In this document: one piece after another, positions 1-8,200 of the stretch
How positions within the stretch are numbered: position 1 is the stretch's first letter
Layout of the letters: each line of letters opens with the position of its first letter
Origin: an uncultured Bacteroides sp.
GTDB lineage: Bacteria > Bacteroidota > Bacteroidia > Bacteroidales > Bacteroidaceae
NCBI GenBank assembly: GCA_949296855.1
Contig: CASFRN010000068.1
Coordinates: 1-32,221 of the forward strand
Length of the DNA: 32,221 nucleotides
Direction: 5' to 3'
Translations under genes and position numbers: made by a program
Notes under the pieces: model-generated
The model's database searches: none
What the model was told of the DNA's origin: nothing
Seen by the model: the letters and a program-made list of their open reading frames with translations, nothing else

Positions 1-1
1 A

Positions 2-190
<189 letters not shown>

Positions 191-217
191 TTCCCGAAGG
201 AGAAAAATACAAGAAAT

Positions 218-259
218 GACGTGGGTAGACATGGGTATGTTTATCCACGTCGTTTTTTT
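218..259 (+). terminator. Rho-independent terminator after rfbB
   Basis: A 7-bp perfect stem (GACGTGG at 218-224, CCACGTC at 245-251) is followed directly by a G and a run of seven T. It sits 27 bases after the rfbB stop codon and before the glyS promoter, so it separates the two units. Confidence 0.8.
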
Positions 260-342
260 ATGTCTACGGTAAGTATCGCTATAGAATTTCCCCGATTCGC
301 ATAAATTAATAGACTTGTGCTTCTTTTTTTCTGATAAATCCG

Positions 343-350
343 TATCTTTG
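343..350 (+). promoter_or_regulatory. Bacteroides-type -7 box of the glyS promoter
   Basis: TATCTTTG matches the TAnnTTTG consensus used by the primary sigma factor of Bacteroidota and lies 45 bases upstream of the glyS start. No convincing TTTG -33 box sits at the usual 19-21 nt spacing; the nearest TTG (315-317) is too far away. Confidence 0.55.
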
Positions 351-395
351 TGCGCATTTAATGGATTTAAAATTAATAATTAAAGATAAAGCAAA

Positions 396-1940
396 ATGGC
401 ACAAGAAGACGTTTTCAAGAAATTGGTTTCGCATTGCAAGGAATACGGTTTTGTTTTCCCTTCGAGTGAGATATACGACGGACTGGGAGCCGTGTACGAC
501 TACGGACAGAATGGTGTGGAACTGAAAAACAATATCAAACAATATTGGTGGCAGAGCATGGTGCTCTTGCACGAGAACATCGTGGGAATCGACTCGGCAA
601 TCTTTATGCACCCCACCATTTGGAAGGCATCGGGGCACGTGGATGCGTTCAACGACCCTTTGATTGATAACCGTGATTCGAAAAAGCGTTATCGTGCCGA
701 CGTGTTGATTGAAGACCAGATTGCGAAATACGACGAGAAAATCAATAAGGAAGTGGCAAAAGCCGCCAAGAAATACGGTGATGCGTTCAATGAGCAAGAG
801 TTCCGCTCGACCAATGCCCGCGTATTGGAGCATCAGGCTAAGCGTGATGCGCTGCACGAACGTTATACGCAGGCGATGAACGCCGGACCGGACTTGAACG
901 AACTCCGCCAAATTATCTTAGATGAAGAAATCGTATGCCCTATCTCGGGCACGAAGAACTGGACTGAAGTGCGCCAGTTTAATCTGATGTTCTCTACTGA
1001 AATGGGTTCTACCGCCGATGGTTCGATGAAAGTGTATCTTCGTCCGGAAACGGCTCAAGGTATTTTCGTAAATTACCTGAACGTGCAGAAGACGGGACGT
1101 ATGAAAATCCCCTTTGGTATCGCTCAGATAGGTAAGGCATTCCGTAATGAAATTGTGGCACGCCAGTTCATCTTCCGTATGCGTGAGTTCGAACAGATGG
1201 AAATGCAGTTCTTCGTGAAGCCGGGCACCGAACTCGACTGGTTTAAGAAATGGAAGGAAATCCGCTTGAAATGGCACAAGGCATTGGGCTTCGGCGATGA
1301 CCATTACCGTTATCACGATCACGAGAAGTTGGCTCACTATGCCAATGCCGCTACCGACATCGAGTTCTTGATGCCGTTCGGATTCAAGGAAGTGGAAGGT
1401 ATCCACTCGCGTACGAACTTCGACTTGAGCCAGCACGAGAAGTTCTCGGGCAAGAGCATCAAGTATTTCGACCCTGAAATCAACGAATCTTATACTCCGT
1501 ATGTTATTGAGACTTCTATCGGTGTCGACCGTATGTTCTTGAGCGTGATGAGCGCATCGTATAAAGAAGAGAAGTTGGAGAACGGTGAGACTCGTGTAGT
1601 ATTGAAGCTCCCTGCAGCCTTGGCTCCGGTGAAACTTGCCGTCATGCCGTTGGTGAAGAAAGACGGTCTGCCCGAAAAGGCACGCGAGATTATGGACGAC
1701 CTGAAGTTCCATTTTCATTGCCAATACGATGAAAAAGATTCTATCGGCAAGCGTTACCGCCGTCAGGATGCTATCGGTACTCCGTATTGCGTAACGGTAG
1801 ACCATCAGACCTTGGAAGATAATTGCGTGACCTTGCGTAACCGTGACACGATGGAGCAGGAACGTGTGGCTATTGCCGACCTGAACAGCATTATTGCCGA
1901 CAAGGTTAGCATCACCAGTCTTTTGAAAACATTGCAATAA
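396..1940 (+). CDS. glyS: Glycyl-tRNA synthetase (class II, homodimer type)
   Basis: This 514-residue protein has the usual length of the single-chain dimeric GlyRS, which charges tRNA-Gly with glycine using ATP in the cytoplasm. The N-terminal part (SHCKEYGFVFPSSEIYDGL) is characteristic of the family. The class II core shows RPETAQGIFVNY near residue 215, the motif 2 region GKAFRNEI near 245, and motif 3 with the SIGVDRMF arginine near residue 375. The C-terminal anticodon-binding domain starts near APVKLAVMPLV (about 410). The ATG at 396 gives the expected N-terminus. The stop codon overlaps the start of the FKBP lipoprotein gene by one base (TAATG), which suggests co-transcription and coupling. 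Nothing looks damaged. Confidence 0.97.
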   Translation: MAQEDVFKKLVSHCKEYGFVFPSSEIYDGLGAVYDYGQNGVELKNNIKQYWWQSMVLLHENIVGIDSAIFMHPTIWKASGHVDAFNDPLIDNRDSKKRYRADVLIEDQIAKYDEKINKEVAKAAKKYGDAFNEQEFRSTNARVLEHQAKRDALHERYTQAMNAGPDLNELRQIILDEEIVCPISGTKNWTEVRQFNLMFSTEMGSTADGSMKVYLRPETAQGIFVNYLNVQKTGRMKIPFGIAQIGKAFRNEIVARQFIFRMREFEQMEMQFFVKPGTELDWFKKWKEIRLKWHKALGFGDDHYRYHDHEKLAHYANAATDIEFLMPFGFKEVEGIHSRTNFDLSQHEKFSGKSIKYFDPEINESYTPYVIETSIGVDRMFLSVMSASYKEEKLENGETRVVLKLPAALAPVKLAVMPLVKKDGLPEKAREIMDDLKFHFHCQYDEKDSIGKRYRRQDAIGTPYCVTVDHQTLEDNCVTLRNRDTMEQERVAIADLNSIIADKVSITSLLKTLQ

Positions 1941-2602
1941 TGAGAATGTGGATGAATAAGAACTACAGTTGGTTAGGATTTTTGGGCGTATTGCTGTGTG
2001 TCTTTGTTTCGTGTAGCGAAGACACGCCTGTTGCCGACCCGTATGCCAACTGGGAGGCACGTAACGTGGCGTATATCGATTCCGTCGCTAATGTAGCCGC
2101 TAATCCTCCTGCGGGGGAACGTTGGTTCCGTTACGAGAATTACAAGATTCAAAATGAAGGGATGGGAACTGACCTGACGCTGACGAATGCGGACTATGTA
2201 TATGTGAAAGATTTAACTGATGCAAATGCTGAGTTAGGCGAGATACCGCTTTCTACCGATACGGTGTTGGTGCACTATCGGGGATGGCTGATAAACGGAA
2301 CCGTATTTGACCAAAGCTATAATGGAGATTGGGATGCGGATATTCATACTCCTGTTTCGTTTGTTGTGTGTGGAGCGGATAGCTATGGAAATCAGTCAGG
2401 AGTGATAACAGGTTGGGCTACAGCTTTGCTTCATATGCACGAAGGTGAACATTGGGAAGTTTACATACCTTATCAGATGGCATATGGAGAATCGGGAAGC
2501 GGTTCTGTCCGCGGTTATTCCACATTGGCGTTTGATATACACTTGGAAAAGGTAATTCATCCCAAAGGGCCGGATGACCGAAGTAGAAAGACTTTGAAAT
2601 GA
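1940..2602 (+). CDS. FKBP-type peptidyl-prolyl cis-trans isomerase, lipoprotein
   Basis: The 220-residue product starts with a lipoprotein signal peptide: charged start, hydrophobic stretch, then lipobox FVSC with Cys25 as the likely lipidated residue. An FKBP domain follows, from about residue 85 to 212 (VLVHYRGWLINGTVFDQS, then GVITGWATALLHMHEGEHWE and IPYQMAYGE). These are the core strands and the active-site region of FKBP isomerases, which speed up proline isomerization during folding of exported proteins. The likely location is the outer or inner membrane facing the periplasm. The ATG at 1940 overlaps the glyS stop; starts at 1946 or 1952 would also keep the signal peptide. The conserved FKBP aromatic residues are only partly visible, so catalytic strength is uncertain. 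Confidence 0.9.
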   Translation: MRMWMNKNYSWLGFLGVLLCVFVSCSEDTPVADPYANWEARNVAYIDSVANVAANPPAGERWFRYENYKIQNEGMGTDLTLTNADYVYVKDLTDANAELGEIPLSTDTVLVHYRGWLINGTVFDQSYNGDWDADIHTPVSFVVCGADSYGNQSGVITGWATALLHMHEGEHWEVYIPYQMAYGESGSGSVRGYSTLAFDIHLEKVIHPKGPDDRSRKTLK

Positions 2603-2604
2603 AG

Positions 2605-2667
2605 AATGAAGAACTAAGAATGAAGAATTGTAAACATACACTTATTCTCCATTCTTAGTTCTTCATT
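2605..2667. repeat. 18-bp perfect inverted repeat between convergent genes
   Basis: The arms AATGAAGAACTAAGAATG (2605-2622) and its exact reverse complement (2650-2667) flank a 27-base spacer. The element fills the whole gap between the FKBP gene and the convergent GltD-like gene. The left side also contains overlapping GAATGAAGAA-like short repeats. It may work as a bidirectional terminator, although neither arm is followed by a clear T run, or it may be a dispersed intergenic repeat. Confidence 0.75.
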
Positions 2668-2673
2668 TATTGA

Positions 2674-3987
2674 TTATTCTTCGAGCAGTTTTACCGCATC
2701 TACATATTGTGCGATACCTGCAGCTACTTGTTTGGCTGCTTTCATTGCCAATACTACGGTATGAGGACGATGGACTACATCGCCTCCGGCGAATACACCT
2801 TTGCGTGTGGTCATGCCGTAGGGACGTTCTTTTATGATAACATAGCCCGTTTCGTCTACATCAATGCCTGTAGTGGTCGATACGATACGGTTAGCCGGAC
2901 GCGAGCCAATGGCAAGCAATACCCGGTCGAAAGGCAAGTCTTGGATTCCTTCAGGCGTTTCGGCACGGATGCCCGTTACTTTTCCTTCTTCATCTCCCAA
3001 AAATTCTTTGGTTGATGTTTTCCACATAAATTTCACGCCTTCTTTTACCGCTTCTTGATATTCGCTCGGAATGGCACTCATATCAGCTTCTGTGCGGTGA
3101 TAGAGTACCGTTACGCTAGAGGCTCCCATGCGGATAGAGGTGCGTGCGGCATCCATCGCTACATTTCCACATCCGATAACCGCTACCCGGTCACCTTCTT
3201 TCAAAGGTACGGCATCACGGTTGATGACATTTTGATTAAAGATGCTTACCATATGGAGTAAATAAGAAGATTGGATAATGCCACGGAATTTGCTTCCGGG
3301 TACATCTAATGATTTAGGAAGTGCCGTTCCTGTTCCGATGAAGATAGCATCGTAGCCTTGTTCAAACATCTGGTCTACGGTAATGTCTTTCCCTACGAGG
3401 CAATTCAAGACGAAATTGACGCCCAACGCTTCTATTTTCTTGATTTCCTTTGTTACCACGGCTTTCGGAAGACGGTATTCAGGGATGCCGTACATCAGGA
3501 CGCCGCCCGCTTCGCTTTGTCCTTCGAAGATAGTGACGTTGAATCCTTGGCGTGCCAAGTCACCCGCTACGGTAAGTCCTGCGGGTCCTGAACCGATAAC
3601 GGCGATTTTGCCACGTGTCTTTTGCGGAAGTTTTTCACGTATCAGGTTCATTTCTGTATCGAAGTCGGCTATGAAGCGTTCCAACTTGCCTATCTGGATG
3701 CCTTTTCCTTTGGCATAAAGCACACAATGTCCTTGGCATTGTTTTTCGTGAGGGCATACACGTCCGCAAATGGCGGGCAGGTTGCTCTTTTCGTTGATGA
3801 TGCGCATGGCATCGCCCATGTTTCCCATAGAGAGTTGGTGGATAAAGTCGGGGATGTCATTTTCAATCGGACATCCTTTTTTGCAGGAAGGGTTTTTGCA
3901 ATTCAGGCATCGTTTGGCTTCGTCGATGGCTTCTTTAATGGTGTAGCTTTCGTTGATTTCGCGAAAGGTTTCTTTTGTTTCGTTCAT
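2674..3987 (-). CDS. GltD-like NADPH-dependent flavoprotein oxidoreductase (glutamate synthase small-subunit / NfnL-SudA family)
   Basis: This 437-residue protein begins with the double-cluster cysteine domain of the family: Cys27, 30, 35, 39 and Cys74, 78, 84, 88, which bind two [4Fe-4S] clusters. An FAD-binding Rossmann motif (VIGSGPAGL, about 131) and a second nucleotide-binding motif (AVIGCGNVAMDAAR, about 270) follow, and the C-terminal GDVV region closes the FAD site. The family passes electrons from NADPH, either to a glutamate synthase large subunit or, in NfnL/SudA proteins, within an electron-bifurcating or sulfide-dehydrogenase complex. Neither a large glutamate synthase subunit nor an NfnS/SudB gene lies beside it here, so the partner and precise reaction are unresolved. 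The length matches the 'homotetrameric GltA' type. Confidence 0.85.
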   Translation of the reverse strand: MNETKETFREINESYTIKEAIDEAKRCLNCKNPSCKKGCPIENDIPDFIHQLSMGNMGDAMRIINEKSNLPAICGRVCPHEKQCQGHCVLYAKGKGIQIGKLERFIADFDTEMNLIREKLPQKTRGKIAVIGSGPAGLTVAGDLARQGFNVTIFEGQSEAGGVLMYGIPEYRLPKAVVTKEIKKIEALGVNFVLNCLVGKDITVDQMFEQGYDAIFIGTGTALPKSLDVPGSKFRGIIQSSYLLHMVSIFNQNVINRDAVPLKEGDRVAVIGCGNVAMDAARTSIRMGASSVTVLYHRTEADMSAIPSEYQEAVKEGVKFMWKTSTKEFLGDEEGKVTGIRAETPEGIQDLPFDRVLLAIGSRPANRIVSTTTGIDVDETGYVIIKERPYGMTTRKGVFAGGDVVHRPHTVVLAMKAAKQVAAGIAQYVDAVKLLEE

Positions 3988-4019
3988 ATAAACAATCTGA
4001 TTTTGTAAACTACGGGTTG

Positions 4020-4027
4020 CAAAATTA
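4020..4027 (-). promoter_or_regulatory. -7 box upstream of the GltD-like gene
   Basis: Read on the minus strand this is TAATTTTG, matching TAnnTTTG, 32 bases upstream of the ATG. No -33 box is visible at standard spacing. The 205-base gap to the upstream gene and the palindrome within it support a separate promoter. Confidence 0.45.
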
Positions 4028-4104
4028 GATTATTTATTTCATGTATTGCTATATGCTGTTTGCAAATTGAATATATTTAACGTTTATTATGCGTAATAAT
4101 TTAA

Positions 4105-4173
4105 AAACGCGGATTAACGCGGATTCTCACGGATAAAATGAATCTCCGTGGAAATCTGCGTTAATCTGCGTTT
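4105..4173. repeat. Imperfect long palindrome made of repeated GCGGATTAAC units
   Basis: The left half carries AAACGCGGATTAACGCGGATT (one base shorter units repeated twice) followed by CACGGA; the right half carries TCCGTG followed by AATCTGCGTTAATCTGCGTT. The halves pair with only a few mismatches around an AT-rich centre near 4135. The sequence lies between the nucleotidyltransferase stop and the GltD-like promoter, both leftward genes. It could form a strong RNA hairpin that acts as a terminator or stabilizer, or be a dispersed intergenic repeat. Confidence 0.7.
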
Positions 4174-4192
4174 CAGAATAAATAAAGGAGTA

Positions 4193-5098
4193 TCAGAACA
4201 ACGGAGAAGGATATTCGCCGCTGTCTGCCAATGCCTTGAACTTGTCTACCACGCCTTGGCGGTCGGCGGCATAGGTTACACCGAACCACCGCGAAGTGGT
4301 GTCGAGCACTTTTACATTGGCGGTTTTTTCATTGATGAGTTTATTTACCATCAGTGGAATATAGTATTCCGCTTTTGGCTTGTTGATGTTTTCTTTTAAG
4401 AACTCTTTGAAGTATTCTTCTGAATATTGGAAATAGTCGGGTGTAAAGCCCCACATGTTCATTGAAACGGGTGTGTTATCGGTGATGCCTACCCATTTGC
4501 CTTCTTCATCTTTGTACGATACAGTACCATCAACACGCATGATTTCGGTACGTTCTACTACAGTGGTCAGATGGCCTTCCGCATCGGTAGAGCAGATTCC
4601 GCGCGCTACGGTGCCGCTTTCGCTCAACGTGTTTCCTACGCGGAAGCCCACCATGGCATATTGGTTCTTTGCTCCTTCGGGTAGTTCGCTCAGGTATTTC
4701 CCGATTACGGCGAAACTGTCGCGCCCGTAGAAGTCATCGGCATTGATTACGGCGAACGGCTCATTGATGACATCTTTGCCCATCAATACGGCATGGTTGG
4801 TTCCCCAAGGTTTCACGCGGTCGGCAGGGCAAGTAAATCCTTCCGGAAGTTTGTCGGTAGACTGGAATACCACTTCTACCGGGATGTGGTTTTCGTATTT
4901 GCTGATGATTTTATCGCGGAAATCTTTTTCGAAATCTTTGCGGATTACGAATACCAGTTTCCCGAATCCGCCCCGGATGGCATCGTAAATGGAATAATCC
5001 ATGATTGTCTCTCCGTTCGGACCTAGTCCGTCCAGTTGCTTAAGGCCTCCGTAGCGGCTTCCCATTCCGGCGGCAAGTACAAATAAAGTTGGTTTCAT
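4193..5098 (-). CDS. Sugar-phosphate nucleotidyltransferase family protein
   Basis: The 301-residue protein starts with FVLAAGMGSRYGGLKQL (residues 6-22), the nucleotide-binding signature of NTP-transferases that join a sugar-1-phosphate to a nucleotide. PWGTNHAV (97-104) and the metal-binding NADDFYG (119-125) support a GT-A type catalytic core. Such enzymes make UDP-, dTDP- or GDP-sugars for cell-surface glycans in the cytoplasm. The substrate cannot be read from the sequence. The C-terminal part lacks the hexapeptide-repeat acyltransferase domain of GlmU. No biosynthetic partner gene adjoins it. Confidence 0.85.
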   Translation of the reverse strand: MKPTLFVLAAGMGSRYGGLKQLDGLGPNGETIMDYSIYDAIRGGFGKLVFVIRKDFEKDFRDKIISKYENHIPVEVVFQSTDKLPEGFTCPADRVKPWGTNHAVLMGKDVINEPFAVINADDFYGRDSFAVIGKYLSELPEGAKNQYAMVGFRVGNTLSESGTVARGICSTDAEGHLTTVVERTEIMRVDGTVSYKDEEGKWVGITDNTPVSMNMWGFTPDYFQYSEEYFKEFLKENINKPKAEYYIPLMVNKLINEKTANVKVLDTTSRWFGVTYAADRQGVVDKFKALADSGEYPSPLF

Positions 5099-5126
5099 AT
5101 ACTGTTGTTTTTAGTTAGTGGTTGCG

Positions 5127-5134
5127 CAAAGTTA
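5127..5134 (-). promoter_or_regulatory. -7 box upstream of the nucleotidyltransferase gene
   Basis: On the minus strand this reads TAACTTTG (TAnnTTTG consensus), 28 bases upstream of the ATG at 5098. There is no clear -33 box at 19-21 nt. The 136-base gap is divergent with tamB. On the plus strand only a weak match (TATATTCG, 5200-5207) could serve tamB. Confidence 0.5.
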
Positions 5135-5234
5135 AAGATTTTTCGTTCATAGTGTCATTATCATTCAAACAAAATGTGAGTTGTTTCGGTTATTTTGTCT
5201 ATATTCGCATCAACAAAAGCGATTGATTGTTCTT

Positions 5235-8200
5235 ATGAAGAAAAATATCCGCCGATGGGGGATTATCATAGCGTCCCCGTTTATATTGTTTGTTCTGGTA
5301 TGTGTGCTGGTATATTTGCCTCCCGTACAGAATTTTCTGGTACGTACCGCTACCCGGTATGCTTCGGAAGCTACGGGTATGCAGATTTCGATAGGGCGTA
5401 TTTCGTTAGGCTTTCCGCTCGACTTGGTGGTGCACCGCGCTTTGGTGGTGAATCAAGGCGATACGATTGCCGATGCCGGGCGGCTTACTGTTAAGGTGCA
5501 GTTCTTTCCTTTATTAAAAAAGCAAGTGGAACTGGACGGGTTAGAGTTGGCGGACGTACGGGTGAATACGGCGGGGCTTATCGGCGGCATGAAGCTGGAA
5601 GGCGAGATTGGGAATCTTTTTGTCTCTTCGCATGGGGTGGATTTGAGTCCCGAAACCGCTATTGTGAATCAATTGACATTGAAAGATGCCCATTTGTCGA
5701 TGTGTCTTGCCGATACGACGGCACAAGACACAACCGCTTCGGCACCGGTATATTGGAAATTCCAGTTGCAGAAGATTGATTTTGAAAATGTCTCTTTTGC
5801 TTTGCAGATGCCCTTAGATACACTCTCTATGGCGGTGTCCGTCAATCGGCTTGCCTTGCGTGAAGGAGATGTGGATTTACACCGCATGGCTTACTCGGCA
5901 CGTACATTCTTAGTAGAAGAAGGTCGGTTCGGGTTCGATACGGGCTCTCATCCTCCTTTGGAAGAAGGACTTGACCCTTCGCATATAGCGATAACTGATT
6001 TGAATATCGGCATGGATTCCCTTTTCTATGCAGGCAATGACATACGGGCATTAATCCGTACTTTTGAATTAAAAGAGCGTTCTGGTTTGGAAATCACTTC
6101 GGGTGAGGGACGTTTGGTATCGGATGCGCATACTTTGAGTGTGCCTTCACTCCGCATCAAAACGCAAGATTCGGCTTTGGAGCTGAACGCTTCAATGGAT
6201 TGGGCTGCTATGGATGCCAATAAAGAAGGGGCTATCCGGGCACGCCTGATGGCTGATATCGGTAAGAATGATTTGCTGAAAGTCGTGACAGGGCTTCCGG
6301 CTGAGTTTATACAACGGTATCCTTCGCGTCCGCTTCAGATACGTGCGGGAATAGACGGAAGTCTGAACGATTTGAAATTAACCCAGTTTTCTTTGGCTCT
6401 TCCCAATGCTTTCCGAGCCGAAGCAGATGGAAAACTTGCTTTTGCGTTAGATAGTACAAGGCGGAACGGAATGTTGCATCTTGCTATGGAAACCGAAGAC
6501 TTGGGCTTTGTGGAAACACTTTCCGGAGGAGTTGTTATACCGAGGGGTATGCGGTTAGAGGGGCTTGCTTCGCTTAAAGGAAACCGGATTGGAACAGATA
6601 TTGACCTGAACGAAGGGAGGCATGGCAAGGTGACGCTTGCCGCTGGATATGACCTGATGGAAGAACGTTATCGGGCACGAATCGCAATCGATAGTTTGAA
6701 CCTGCATGCTTTCCTTCCGAATGATTCGCTCTACCGTCTCGATGCTGCTCTTCTGGCAGAGGGAAAGGGCTTCGATTTCTTTTCTCCCCATACGTGGGTG
6801 AAGGTAGACGGAAGTGTGTCTCATTTGCGTTACGGGCATCGCTTGTTTTCGGGATTGGCATTGGAAGGCGGATTGGCACGTTCGAAAGGAAAACTTTCGC
6901 TTTCGGTGTCCGACCATGCGGTAGATGCTTTGATAAACTTGGATGCTTTGCTTCTCCCGCATCAGATAAAAGCGGATTTGGACGGGCAAGTGAAACGGCT
7001 CGACTTGCAAGCCTTGTCATTGGTAAAGAATAAACTGAACCCTACGTTGCATATAGAAGCCCATGCTCAAACCGATATGAAGGTGAACCATCGGGTGCGG
7101 GTATCGTTGACCGATATTCACTTGATAACAGAGGAAAACGATTTCCATACGAAAGACCTGCATGCCGGAGTGGAAATGGCTTCCGACTCCATCCGGAGCT
7201 ATGTCAATGCGGGTGACCTGACTTTCCTTTTCCGTTCGCCTGACGGGATAGAGCGTCTGACTTCGAGTGCTACGGCATTGATGGAAGAGTTCGACCGACA
7301 ATGGAAAGCCAAAAAGCTGGATCAACGTGTGTTGAAGCAGCTCTTTCCTCGTGCCCAGCTTCGTATCTTTTCAGGCTCGGACAATCCGATAGCAAATCTT
7401 TTGGCTGCAAGCCATCTCCGGTACGACCGGTTTAGGGTAGGCATGTCTACCTCGCCCGATGAAGGATTGAACGCCGATATGAAGCTATATGGCTTACGTA
7501 CAGATAGCTTGCGGTTGGATACAATCTTTTTCGATGCCCGTCAGGATACCGCCCGCTTCTTGTTCCATAGCGGTGTGAGGGCATTGGCAAGTAAGCGTCA
7601 AGAGGCGTTCGGCATTGGTTTGTGGGGAAGCGTTGACTCTACGCGTGCGCGTACGTACATTTCTTACTTGAATAACAAATATGAAAAAGGGGTAGAGTTG
7701 GGATTGGAAGCGCGTTTGCATCCTGAAGGCATCAGTGTGCATGTTTCTCCCGACAATCCGACATTGGTGTACCGTACGTTTCAGGCGAATCCCGATAATT
7801 ATATTTTCTTGAAAGATAACGGACGTATTTATGCGAATCTGCATTTGGCGGATAGCCGTCGTACGGGATTGGCTTTCTATTCTCCTTCCGATACCTTGAG
7901 CGGTCAGGATTTAACGTTGGAACTTCACCGGATAAGCATTCGTGAGTTCCGGAGGGTGGTGCCTTATATGCCTGATATAGCCGGACTTATTGATGCGGAA
8001 GCCCATTATGTGCAGACCGGAGACGATATGCAGGTTGCGGCAGATATCCGGGTGGATAGCTTGGCATACAACCGCCAGCCTTTAGGCGATTGGGGTGTAT
8101 CGGCGGTTTATCTCCCGCAAGAAGACGGGGCGCATGGCATTAACGGATATGTGACGATAGATGATGTAGAAGTGGTAAGTTTGGACGGAAGTTATGCGTC

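Noticed and set aside
306-2060. Long leftward open frames (201 and 380 codons) opposite glyS
   Set aside because: They are antisense shadows of a highly conserved gene; the translations lack any recognizable domain and glyS is intact on the other strand.
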